Shown here: positions 54,044 through 64,000 of the stretch, piece by piece
Numbering within the stretch: position 1 is the first letter of the stretch
How the letters are laid out: each line of letters begins with the position of its first letter
Origin: Tupaia tana
Lineage: Eukaryota > Chordata > Mammalia > Scandentia > Tupaiidae
Direction: 5' to 3'
NCBI GenBank assembly: GCA_026018925.1
Contig: JAKSZU010000005.1
Location: forward strand, 82,015,398-82,079,397
DNA: 64,000 bases
Position numbers and translations under genes: made by a program
Notes under the pieces: generated by a model
The model's input: the letters and a program-made list of their open reading frames with translations, nothing else
Databases searched by the model: none
What the model was told of the DNA's origin: nothing

Positions 54044-55595
54044 CTATTTTCCATCATATACAATATAAAAAATTCTTAATATGTAGAGTATCTCTAAAGT
54101 ATTCATCATGTTTCCATACCTGTTGCTTTACTTGTTCAGACTGCTTTTTATCTCAGATAACATAATGCTAATCCACGGGAATGAAAGTGTTAAATGAATA
54201 TAGAAAAAAGAAAGAAAAATGTAATACTTTTCTGCTACTTTATGGTTAATAAGCATATGAACTAATTTGAAATGGCTTACTTATTATATAAAAGTACTCA
54301 TTCATGAATATTTTACAGTAAGTTCAGTAGCATAATTTCTTTTACCAATTCCTGTTGCTGCAGATAATTTAAGAGTTGTAAGATTGTTAGACATATTTGA
54401 TATACCAGTTATACATGTCTAGAAACACAGTGATATCAGTTTAGTTTTCATATTGGCCATAACTTTATATTTGTTCACAGTTCTAAAATATGTAATGTAA
54501 TTATGGCATAATTTCTGTGATTTTTTTTTGTTACTGTGGAAAAACAGAAGATGCTCTATCTTTATAAGAAACCATCTAGACAAATTATGACAGTTTTCTT
54601 TATTTTCTGAAAGTGAGCTATGCCAAACACGGTGCTACAAAAAAATATTCTGGTAACATGTTAACAATAATATTACAAAATTTAATTGTCACTGAATTTT
54701 ACATGCAATTATATTATAAATGAAGGATTTTTTTTTTCCCTCTGAAAGAAGGTCTAAGAACAAATTAGTTGCAGCAGGGATTCTGTTTTACAACTCATCA
54801 CAATCTGCTCGACTCACTTCCTGGAGAAGTGCCTAAGCCTTTACTTGAGATTACACACTTGGAAAATTCTTGTTTACTATAATAGATACACAAAAGCATT
54901 ATAAAGCAACAGCGCTGAAAATTATTACAGTGAATTATCTTGTGCTTTTTGTCACCTACAGTTAAATTGAAGCCTATCACTTGTTTAATTACTGTATTTA
55001 AAACATATTTATAGTTCCTTCTAACTTCCTCACTGTGCTGTACTTTCATTTTTCTAGGTTCACGGAATGTTAATGCTACTACTAATAAGGTAGTAATGCT
55101 ACTACTACTAAGTTCATATGAAGTTTTAGAGAAACAAAAATTTGAATATAAGTGGATTTGCGAATTCACTAGAGTTCATCTTGATGTCTAAACAGAAGCA
55201 TGTCTAAATAGAAGTATAAAAGCTCTTTTATAAATTTTAAGTAAACCAAATACATTTCTGTTTGTTTCAAGAATATAAATTAAATTCTTTATCTATTTCT
55301 GTCCCTAGTAAACAAGTGAAAATTAGGTTTATTTGCATTGTTAGGGTATTTAAAAATATGCAAAAATATATTATCCAAGTGATGTTACTACAAATCAGAC
55401 CTTGTGCTTTTATCATCCTTACCATAATGCTTTGAAATCAGTGTCTATATAGCAAGCAGTAATGATAACAGAATATGCTATGTAATTTTTCTTAGGAAAA
55501 TAATTTTATGTATACATAAACTCTTGTATATACACTCTGTGTATATATATTCTGTGTATATACACTCTTATTTCTTTAACATTATAAAAAAAAAA
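54044..55595. other. 1.5 kb of AT-rich DNA without recognised features
   Basis: A minus-strand open frame at 54798-55169 has no recognisable family. A small ACTACTACTA duplication lies near 55075-55115. Confidence 0.45.
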
Positions 55596-55597
55596 GG

Positions 55598-55852
55598 TAG
55601 CCAGCAGGTGGTTAAGATGGATCTCACATAGAGAACTCTGAGGTTCAAGTCCTGGACCAGGGAGCTTGAAAAACATGACAGGCACATGTGTGTATATGTC
55701 AGAAGTCCTGAGAGAAGAATGGAGAAGAAGGGACTGCATTATGGCCAATCCTTCTGGGGGATGATTTTTCACTTTCTCTCTCTCTCTCTGTCTTTATCTG
55801 TGTCTCTTGTGCATGCATGTACCCTATGACAAAATAAAAAGAATTAAAAAAC
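55598..55852 (+). mobile_element. tRNA-derived SINE, long form
   Basis: GGTAGCCAGCAGGTGGTTAAG, GGTTCAAGTCC B box, end GTACCCTATGACAAAAT. The A-box region has a short deletion. Confidence 0.9.
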
Positions 55853-56139
55853 CTATTGAAAAAAAAAGACAATGAATATTCCAACTGATATGTAGGGTCC
55901 AGAATTAATAATTTACAAGTTTTGAATATATCACTATAATATACTAGGGAGGTATAAATCAATCCTTCATAATAAGAAATTAATAAATATGAATTATTAC
56001 TTTGGAGTGCAATAATAATTTCTGAAAAGAAGTAACCCAATCCGAGGGCCATATATAACACATGTTTTAAAAACTGAAGTCTGAGAAACAGGCAAGGAAA
56101 AAATATACAACGTCTATACAAATATACATGTACTGCTGC

Positions 56140-56520
56140 GTCTGAAAGTGTTCCCTAAAATTCATATGATGACATTTAATTGCCAATAGGATAGTATTAA
56201 CAAGTAGAACTTTCGGAGGTGATAAATCATGAGGGCAGAGCTGAGGGCAGGATAGTTGAAGGGTTCTCCTTTTTGCTCTTTTTACACTTTTATTCACTTC
56301 ATCATATGAGGAGGGAGTATTCACTTCTTTGGGAGTGACACACTGTTCGAGGCATCATCTTGGAAGTGTGAGAGCAGTCCTCACTAGACATACACTTGAA
56401 AACACCTTGATCTTAGATTTTCAGCCTCTAAAACTGTGAGAAATGAGTTTATGTTTTTTTGTAATAAGTTACCCAGTCTCAGGTATTTAGTTATAGAAGC
56501 ACTAACATACTAGGACACAG
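56140..56520 (+). mobile_element. MaLR LTR (MLT1-like), solo, sense
   Basis: AAAATTCATATGATGACATT, GATAAATCATGAGGGCAGAG, CACCTTGATCTTAGATTTTC, then CTAAAACTGTGAGAAATGAG. This is the sense order of the MaLR LTR. The AATAAA site has become AATGAG. Confidence 0.85.
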
Positions 56521-56866
56521 CCACTGGATTATCTTAAACTTCAGTTGTATTGTAAAGATTGTACACTGCTCAGATTCTCAGAAAGCATAGGCATAAGGGA
56601 GAGTTAACTTTTGTTACTCATGGGGCAGGATGTGGGAGCAACTTGAAGAAGCAATCAGGCAGCCTTTAATTAGAAAAGTAGAGTGTAGCCAGAAAGTGAT
56701 AAACATGGTTCAAATATAAGGACTGGAAACATCATCGTAGAGTAGTCCTGAAAGGTCATTTATAAAGATCATGCCCTGATGTCTTGATGTGCGCTGGGAT
56801 TGTGCTTTAGGACATTTTGATCGACAATGTCTCATATTTCTCTTTCCCTGTCTCTTTGTAAATTCT
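56521..56866. other. Unassigned DNA
   Basis: No recognised feature. Confidence 0.45.
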
Positions 56867-56867
56867 A

Positions 56868-57078
56868 TTATCTATCTATATCTATCATCTATCTATCTAT
56901 CATCTATGTATCTATGTATCTATCTATCTATCTATCATCTATCTTTATCTCTATCATCTATCTACCTATTTGTATATCTATATCTATCATCCATCTATCA
57001 TTATATATATCATCTATATCTATATTATCTATTTCTATTCTTATCTCTATCATCACTTTTTCCTCTATCTGTCTATAG
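56868..57078. repeat. Long degenerate (TATC)n microsatellite
   Basis: About 210 bp of CTAT/CATC/TATC variants. It accounts for two Ser/Ile/Tyr-rich plus-strand frames. Confidence 0.95.
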
Positions 57079-57560
57079 TGATAAAGCTCCTACTTCTCTG
57101 TTTTTCTGAGAGAATATAATTTCTCTACCAAATAGAGTTCACTCATAACTTTACCGTAACTTTTCTGCACTAAAAAAAGTAGCTATACTATCTTGCTTTC
57201 TGAACCAAATTCCTTTCACTTAGATATTGTTGGGAAAATAATGATGAAAACAAAGATGTGATCGTCTCCCCTTCTTTGATTTCAAGATGAAAATAGCATT
57301 AAACTTATTTGCTCTGACAGAACAGTTTGGCCAGGTTAAATCAAGTCAAGCTTCTTTTTGAAATATTCATATATGCTTCACATATGAAAGCAAATGAAAA
57401 TATAACTATGAACATGCTTAAGAGTTGTAAGATTGTTAGAATATTATTTTAAAATATTGCTAAACTGATCTTGCTGTTCAAAGAATTCATTGGCATTAAA
57501 AGCAGGTACAATTATTTTAACATTCGTCTATATTTCATTTTTGAATATTATATGTAATTT
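57079..57560. other. AT-rich DNA, nothing recognised
   Basis: No feature apart from a 23-bp exact match to 54369-54391, located at 57418-57440. Confidence 0.45.
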
Positions 57561-57576
57561 TAAGGTCTACATTTTT

Positions 57577-57864
57577 TGTTGTTGTTGTTGGAGAGGTTTT
57601 TTTTGTTTGTTTGTTTGTTTGTTTTTGCTCTAGGTGGCATGTACTCGCCAGAAAGACAGAGACAGAGAGACAGAAAGCGGGAAATCACCCCCTAGAGGGA
57701 ATGGCCATGCCTTAATCCCTTCTCCTCCATTGTCCTCTTGGGATCTTGGGCACGCATGCACGCACACGCGCCCGGCAAGTGTTTAAGCCACTGTTTCCGG
57801 GACTCAAACCACGCTCAACTACATGGGAGTTCAGCGACATAGCCATTATGCTAACTGCTGGTCA
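57577..57864 (-). mobile_element. tRNA-derived SINE, long form, with TSD and TTTG expansion
   Basis: GGAGAGGTTTTTTTTG with TTTG repeats, TGCTCTAGGTGGCATGTACT to GCTAACTGCTGGTC. Duplication AAGGTCTACATTTTT (57562) / AAGGCCTACATTTTT (57865). Confidence 0.94.
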
Positions 57865-57879
57865 AAGGCCTACATTTTT

Positions 57880-58125
57880 ACGTGATATTTTTAATTTACT
57901 ATTCTTACCCAAATATAGTTTTAGGTTATACTGACACTGTGAATAAATGATAAAACTTCACATCGTGTGAATTTGAAATACAGCATTTTATGGTCTGTAA
58001 TAAATTAGCTATTGTTTGTTGGTTTGTTACATTTCACCCATAGAAATTTTTGGACCTAATTATATCTCTGGTGTAGATTTTTTTTTGGTCAGCTCTGTTT
58101 TTTGTTCTTTTTTCTTTTTTTTTTT
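57880..58125. other. AT-rich DNA, nothing recognised
   Basis: No feature supported. Confidence 0.45.
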
Positions 58126-58129
58126 TTTT

Positions 58130-58172
58130 TGAGAGTTTTTTGCTATATGACACATTTGCTCAATGGAGAAAC

Positions 58173-58243
<71 letters not shown>

Positions 58244-58425
58244 CATAATCACATGGGGGAGATGGTCATGCTGTAATCCCTTCTCCTTCTTTCTCATCTT
58301 GGGATTTGAAATTTGGGCATGCACACACACACACACCTAGAGTGATTTCCAAACCACGGAGTCTGGGACTCAAACTGTGGTTGGGCACGTGGAGGTCCTT
58401 AACTACCACACCACCTGCTGGCCCT
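58130..58425 (-). mobile_element. tRNA-derived SINE, long form, with expanded GA tract
   Basis: GAGAGTTTTTTGCTATATGA, a long (GA)n, GAAATCACATAATCACATGG, ending CACACCACCTGCTGGCCC. Confidence 0.9.
58173..58238. repeat. (GA)n microsatellite inside a SINE
   Basis: Over 60 bp of GA with one GG interruption, in the position of the SINE TCTC-rich part (antisense). Confidence 0.97.
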
Positions 58426-58712
58426 TTGCCTTTTATTCTTTAATCTTTGATCATTCTGTTTTCTTATAATATAAAAGATACATTTGCTGATCTCTATTAT
58501 GCCAGACCAGAAGCTGATAATTATTTTCTGAAAATGGTGGGCAGGATACAGTTTAGGCTCTCTGGATTATACTGTCTCTGTCATACTATTAAATTTTTCT
58601 ATTATAGCATAAAGGTAACCAGTGATGAATGATCATGGCTCTGTTCAAATATATAATAATTTTATTTAAAAAATTATGTAGTGGGCCAGATTTGGCCTGG
58701 GGGTCATAATAT

Positions 58713-58836
58713 GGAGGAATTTGAGACAGTTTGTGGAAAGTAGATTTAAAATGTAAGTTATTTTGGTGCAAAAAGATTTCAAAGTCCATGCATAGTTTTT
58801 TCGTATCCATTTTCCATAAACTTTTTGGAAAACCTC
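58713..58836. mobile_element. Small mariner-like MITE, copy 3
   Basis: GGAATTTGAGACAGTTTGTGG (left) and CCATAAACTTTTTGGAAAACC (right). The interior TTTTGGTGCAAAAAGATTTC, then CCATGCATAGTTTTTTCG parallels copy 1. Confidence 0.65.
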
Positions 58837-59595
58837 TTCATATGCTTTACCCTGTAGTAGGTATTTTATATTATCACACTTTCTATATGCATTGCTTAAA
58901 TTTTCAGAATAACTCTCAGTTTTAAATCACCTTAATTTTTCTTTTATTGTTTTTATGCCATTGTTAATATTTTATATTTCAGAGTCTACATATTTTTTAA
59001 ATGTACCTACCAAGAATTCATTTATATTTTACATACTTCAAAGAATTAGATCTTAGTTTTCTTGATTAATTCTTGTGTTTTTGTGACAGTTTTTTTTCAA
59101 TCCAGCACTTCTAAATATTGGGATGTAAGGTTTTCTTTAGCTTCTTCAGTGGAATTTTAAGTTGTGATTCAAAAACATTTCATTATTGTCAATAAACGCA
59201 AATTAATTTGTGACTTTTATTCTGATTATTGCTTTGATCTAATTTCTTAGGCTTGACATATGGACTCACCATCAGGCACTTGAAACAATTTCTGTTAGCT
59301 TTGAAAATTAGAATAAGAGAGAGATGATTTCATAGATTCCATTTTCTGAAATAACTCCAAAGATTTCTCATCCTATTCTGACTTTGCCACATTGATCTTT
59401 ACAATGTAATTTTGACACACGTTATACAGAGTGATAAAAATTTGTCCCAAATCTTGAATGTCAGCAGAATTCGCCTGAATATGGTAGAGGAGATACAGCT
59501 GGTTCTGGACTCAGCTTTTCATGGTCTTTAAATTTCTGCTTCTTTTTAGATACTGTTTTAGAAAGAGTAAAAGGAGAGAGAGAGTTAGATTGGGT
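58837..59595. other. AT-rich DNA, nothing recognised
   Basis: No feature supported. Confidence 0.5.
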
Positions 59596-59597
59596 TT

Positions 59598-59830
59598 TTT
59601 AAAATACAATTTATTTCTATATAATCACATATAGCTTTGCAGTGAACATTTCTTTTTCCTTCCTTTTCCAGCATGAATACCATGCATATCAGTCAAGACA
59701 AAGATATTACTATATACATAATCATCAGCAAATAGCTTCTCATCGTTTTGTCAATTAAACGTACATTTACTTTTTTCCTTCCTCTTTTCCCTCCCTCCCT
59801 CCCTCCCATACTAAACTTATTTTCCACCTT
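59598..59830 (-). mobile_element. Lineage-type L1 3' end, antisense, variant B
   Basis: TATATAATCACATATAGCTT, then ATGCATATCAGTCAAGACAA, AAGATATTACTATATACATA and CAGCAAATAGCTTCTCATCG, parallel to 28450-28565. It ends in CCTCCCTCCCTCCC. Confidence 0.72.
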
Positions 59831-60394
59831 TTATTGATTCATGAAAAATCTTAATTAAACTAAAAATATGAACAAAGGCTGAAATCTTGTGACAAGTGCA
59901 CTGTAATTTTCTTCTGAAACTTTTTTTCCTCTCTCTCTATTCTCCCTTTTACCAAAGAGAGGTATAAACTACCTTATTAGCAAATAAAGAAATAAGTTTT
60001 CTCTCAATTTGGTCTGTTCCTTGCACAAAGCCCCATATGAATTCAATTTCAGACCCAAGGCAACAGATACCATTGTATCATTGATCTTAAGCTAATAAAC
60101 ATTCTGCCACAAAATATAAATGCTCACAAATATTTTCTAGTTGTAGATGGGCCCAGAAGGGAGAAAAGTTTGTGTTTCAATTTTTAAAAAATGCATTTTT
60201 TATTTTAAAATACAAGTCTTTGAATAGTATTATTTTGTTTTATTTATAGTTTTATATACAGAGCTAAGCAGTGTCTACATTTACCCTAAACAAAAACTAC
60301 TACCATCTTTGTATACTTTGCCCATTGTAGTCCTCTTTATATTACATATGATTATTCAAAAACATGATTGCACTTTAAAAATATTTCTTAAATG
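59831..60394. other. AT-rich DNA, nothing recognised
   Basis: No feature supported. Confidence 0.5.
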
Positions 60395-60772
60395 CTCTGG
60401 TCCTTTTTGTTGCTAATAACAGAAAATACTTGAACCTGGGTTATTTATAAAAATGGAAGTTTATTTAGGTCATAGATTGGAGCTCAAGGTCCAAGGTCAT
60501 GTCTTTTGAGAATCTTGTGAGTCCTAATCACATAAAAAGGGAAAGAGCAGAGAAGAGTATCTGTGTGCAGTAGAGGCTTTCTGTTCTGGTCTTATTTCCT
60601 CTATTTATAAACTCAGTCATGGGGGGCTCAATCTTATGACCTTAATCTTAATTTCTTTCCAAAGGCCTCACCATTCATAATTATCAATTTTAAATTAAGT
60701 TTTCACTCTCTTACTCCTATTGTTATGATTCAACACATCAATTTGAGGAAGAAATAGTCAAACTATAGCATC
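60395..60772 (-). mobile_element. MaLR LTR (MLT1-like), solo, antisense
   Basis: TTTGTTGCTAATAACAGAAAA, TTATTTAGGTCATAGATTGG, TTCCAAAGGCCTCACCATTC and GATTCAACACATCAATTTGA, ending AACTATAGCATC. More diverged than the copy at 24045. Confidence 0.75.
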
Positions 60773-60842
60773 AACATATCTTGTACCCCAAGTGTTGAAC
60801 TGGACTCTATGTTAACTGTATTCTAGTATAGAATAGATATGT

Positions 60843-60912
60843 TAGATAGTAGATAGATTTGATGGATGGATAGATAGGTACAGACTGGTAGATAGACAGA
60901 TGGATGATAGAT
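60843..60912. repeat. Degenerate (GATA)n tract
   Basis: GATAGATTTGATGGATGGATAG-type repeats with interruptions. Confidence 0.85.
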
Positions 60913-61048
60913 AGAATCAGTAGTTGGTGAATTTTATGTAACGTACCCTATTAGAAAAGTCCTTTTTTCTACCTTTTTCTTTCATCAATTGTTTTCACTG
61001 GTTTACAATTCTCCTTCATTTCCTACATGATTTTTAAGAATATGCCTT

Positions 61049-61314
61049 AGGGACTAGCAGTTGGCATAATGGCTATGTTGCTAGACTCCCATGTAGTCGA
61101 CCATGGTTCAGATCCTGGACCTGGTGGCTTAGACTCACACCGGGGATGTGTGCGTGAATGCCCAAGATCTGGAGAGGAGAATGGAGGAGAAGGGATTGCG
61201 GTGTGGCCATTGCCCCTGGTTGGGGGGTGGTGATTTCTTGCTTTCTGTCTCTCTCTGTCTTTCTGGTGAGCGTACGCTCCCTATAGCAAAAACCTCTCCC
61301 TCCCCCCCCCCAAA
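61049..61314 (+). mobile_element. tRNA-derived SINE, long form, fairly young
   Basis: GGGACTAGCAGTTGGCATAA to CCCTATAGCAAAAACCTCTCC, followed by a C10 run and A12. AATGCCTT-like sequence lies on both sides (about 61041 and 61322). Confidence 0.94.
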
Positions 61315-61589
61315 AAAAAAAAATGCCTTGCTGACTTCTGTCTTTTCTGTCTTTTAGTTTTAAAATAAAGGAATTTTTGTTTACCCTATATTGGTCCATG
61401 TCTAGCCTTTATTTATTCTGCCTTTTCAGTCTTCAAAGGGCCATTTATATGTGAACTTCTAAATAATGTTCGGAGACATCATCTATTATTTTTTCAAAGT
61501 TTCATTCCTTCTTGCTTTATGTTCTTCTAGAAAATTATTTTTATTCTTTTTTAATAAAAAGTAGATGTTTTTAACTTTCTTAATTACCT

Positions 61590-61797
61590 CCATGAGAGAA
61601 AAAGAGAGGAAGAGAGACAGAGAGACAACTCCCCTCAATGATGTTCTCACACTACAATCCACCCCCTTCTCAGCAAGCCTGGGTTATGAGCACACACATG
61701 CATACCCAGTGTGCTCTGGGAGGCCTTGGGAAAGGAACACAGGACTTTTCCCATGCTGGGCCAGTTGTGTTACCATGTGCCACTTCCTGGTCTCTTC
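61590..61797 (-). mobile_element. Third-group SINE, antisense
   Basis: CATGAGAGAAAAAGAGAGGA, TTCTCACACTACAATCCACC, ACACATGCATACCCAGTGTG, CTTTTCCCATGCTGGGCCAG, ending GCCACTTCCTGGTCTC. Confidence 0.5.
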
Positions 61798-63650
61798 TTT
61801 TATATTCAAATTTCATGAATCATTCACTTTCTTTTTTTTATTCTTCCTGCTTTCCACTTATAATATTCCTTAACTATGCAAAGATTTATCTATTTTTATT
61901 TATCATATAAGAATCTATTTAACTACATCTGTTCAATTACATAAGTCTTCTATATTTGTATAGATATAATCCATTATTCTACTTCCTTCCCATCTCTGTA
62001 TCTTTTCTTTTGTTTTCATTATGCCAGATTTAATTCCTTGATTATCCAGTCACAGTTGTGAAATATTATTATTCTTGTTGTGCCTAGAATATATTCTTAA
62101 TTTAGTTTCACTCTTTTCCAGTTTCTTTTCTCCACAATTTTGGTGACTTTAGGCTCTAATTAATTGCAAAGCCATTAATGAAAGGGCTTGTTTTGGTGTG
62201 AACATTACTGGACTTGACAATGGGAAGTAACCAGCCTTCACAATGATCTTATTCAGAGGAGCAGCGTGTGTGGAGGTAGAGGACCCTCTCAATCTTCAGA
62301 AACTACACTATACTGTCTGCTCAGAATGATTTCAGCAAACACTTCTTAAGTTGTATTATCAAAAGCTTTGCTACTTTGTAATGCTGAAGATGAAAAAGAC
62401 GACTTCATTCCACTTATACAGCTTATCAACATGCTAGCTCTCTCTTCTACTTTTGTTTTTACTAGTTTTCAATTTGGAGTTTAGAATCAACTAATAGATT
62501 TAAATAGTTCAGTTTGCTCCTAGGAGAGTTGAGTGCCATAGTTTTGAGTACCGTCGTATTACTAATTTCTACAGAATTTGTGAAACTCTGCTGTCCAGTG
62601 CTATTTGATATCAATTTATTTGGACAAATTTTCTCTTACTTATAGGGGTTACAGTAGTAAGAGAAGCTAATTGACATGCCTAGTCACCCTCTTTAATCTA
62701 CTACTAACCCTGAAATTGGTAGCCCTATTTGGAGTCCCTGACCCATCATCAAAACAGCTCTTACTGAGGCTCTCAGACTCTTCCGTGTTGCTGAACTGAT
62801 AGATTCCTCTCTTGATTTCCATGAAACCAGCACTTTTCTTTTTTCCAGTTTCTCTCATATTCCCTCTTAACTTTCTTTGCAGTCATTTCTCTTGTATTTT
62901 TTAGTTAAAGTTGGAGTTACTTATAATCCAAGTGATGCATTATAATTAAATGTATAAAATTTTAAAAAATAAATAAAAGAAAAAGAAAAAAAGGATTAAT
63001 AAATATATTGTGGAATATTGAAAATAAAAATGTTGGAGTTAACCAAGATTTGTGACCAAACCCTGTTTCTATTTTTCTATACACTTTTCCTAATTTATCT
63101 TACTTATTTACTTTACTTTAAATGACATTTTGTGATGAAAACAAAAATGGAGAACTGGAAAATCCCAGAAAGCACCAATGAGAGATAATTGAAGATTCCT
63201 CTTATTTTGGCATAGATTTTCCTGATACCATTGCAATTCTCTCTATTTCTGAACTGTTTTTGCTTTTTATATTAGTGACTCTCTTATCTGGTTAAATCAG
63301 ATGATTTATAGTTATTTTTTGTTTTACAATACAAACCTTTAGGTCTAGTTAATTAAAAGTCAGATTAGTCACTTTTTAAAACCAATTTCTCAATAAAATG
63401 AATTTAAGCTGGTAAATAAAATGATGCATTAATAAAACCATATATTTTCTATAAAATTTGATTTATCTTTCATCTTTGTGGGTAGATTGGAAAATATGAC
63501 TTCAGAACAATAATTAAGCACATTCAAATGCTCTATCAGAACAGTTATAAATTGAGTAAATAATATATTTTTCTTATATTTTTATCATGATTATAAAGTA
63601 TACAGGAATGACTAGTATATATTTTTATTCTTATTTTTATATTTTATATT
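61798..63650. other. 1.85 kb of DNA without recognised features
   Basis: 62100-62460 and 62690-62880 are less AT-rich, but show no coding family, L1 or SINE match. A-rich at 62950-62990. Confidence 0.5.
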
Positions 63651-63651
63651 T

Positions 63652-63905
63652 TTCCATAGGGTGTGTGTATGACCTGGAGACAGGCAGAGAGAGGTAAAGT
63701 GAGAAATCACCCCCACCAGGGTAGATGGTTATGACATAATCCCTTCTAATCCCTTGTCCTCTCAGGATTTGCGGGGCACACGCACAAAGACACACATGCC
63801 TAATGTGTTTTCAAGTTAATGGGTAGAGAGCTGAAATGTAGATAAGAGAGCTGAACTGTGGATTCAGACATGTGGGATCCTGCACCGTAAACTCCATGCT
63901 ATCTT
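63652..63905 (-). mobile_element. tRNA-derived SINE, long form, with internal duplications
   Basis: TTCCATAGGGTGTGTGTATG, GTGAGAAATCACCCCCACCA, CCATGCTATCTTCT. AATCCCTT occurs twice and AGAGAGCTGAA twice, so the copy is rearranged. Confidence 0.8.
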
Positions 63906-63908
63906 CTA

Positions 63909-63912
<4 letters not shown>

Positions 63913-63956
<44 letters not shown>
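63913..63956. repeat. (TA)n microsatellite
   Basis: About 20 TA units directly after the SINE head, followed by TG/TATG repeats. Confidence 0.95.
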
Positions 63957-63957
<1 letters not shown>

Positions 63958-63959
<2 letters not shown>

Positions 63960-64000
63960 GTTTGTGTGTATGTGTGTGTATATATATGTGTGTGTGTGTG
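63958..64000. repeat. (TG)n/(TATG)n microsatellite running off the window
   Basis: TGTGTGTATGTGTGTGTATA continuing to the last base. Confidence 0.93.

Noticed and set aside
54798-55169. 123-codon minus-strand open frame
   Set aside because: No recognisable family, no neighbouring coding-like sequence in other frames, and a length that occurs by chance in 64 kb.
1-64000. CRISPR arrays, bacterial operons, riboswitches or origins
   Set aside because: None of the regular direct repeats with unique spacers, and no prokaryotic gene organisation. The DNA is clearly mammalian.
1-64000. A new multi-gene biological system
   Set aside because: No intact gene or gene cluster is present. The unexplained parts are short, decayed and do not form a system.

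Overview
This window is gene-poor, AT-rich mammalian nuclear DNA, intergenic or deep intronic. I could not support any intact protein-coding gene, tRNA, rRNA or other RNA gene. Almost everything identifiable is a retrotransposon, a DNA-transposon relic, an LTR or a simple repeat. L1, MaLR LTRs and Tigger-like relics indicate a placental mammal. The dominant repeat is a tRNA-derived SINE whose head begins GGGACCAGCAGTTAGCGTAA and carries pol III A and B boxes. From memory it best fits the tRNA-derived SINEs of colugos (Dermoptera, e.g. Galeopterus). That assignment is an inference and was not checked against a database.

The SINEs fall into three groups. The long form (~245 bp plus A-rich tail) has a tRNA-like head, a CpG-rich middle (GCGTGCGTGCCCAAGATC, GAGGAGAAGGGATTGC), a C6/G6 palindrome, a TCTC-rich stretch and the end CCTATAGCAAAAACCTCTCC. 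The short form (~120-200 bp) joins the tRNA-like head directly to the CT-rich end. A third, more decayed group shares the CT-rich end but has a different body. Copies range from nearly undiverged (17683-17963, 51256-51530, 51996-52260) to barely recognisable.

Layout. 1-4.5 kb: old SINEs, an L1 3' UTR carrying a SINE, and two coding-like but broken stretches (1735-2235 plus, 2700-3440 minus). 4.5-10.8 kb: mostly unassigned AT-rich DNA with scattered SINEs. 10.8-16.2 kb: L1 pieces in both orientations. 16.2-21.1 kb: SINE cluster with a young SINE nested in an old one. 21.5-23.5 kb: sense L1 (ORF2 end and 3' UTR). 24-33.6 kb: MaLR LTR, L1 3' ends and SINEs. 34.1-35.8 kb: Tigger-like relic split by SINEs. 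40.0-43.2 kb: antisense L1s. 47.9-51.1 kb: unrecognised decayed block with coding-like fragments. 51.2-52.3 kb: two young SINEs facing each other. 53-64 kb: mostly unassigned AT-rich DNA with two MaLR LTRs, two copies of a small MITE, SINEs and microsatellites.

Nothing here works together as a pathway. The interest lies in insertion history: target-site duplications, nesting order, an L1 inversion, SINE-seeded microsatellites, and a few unexplained blocks.
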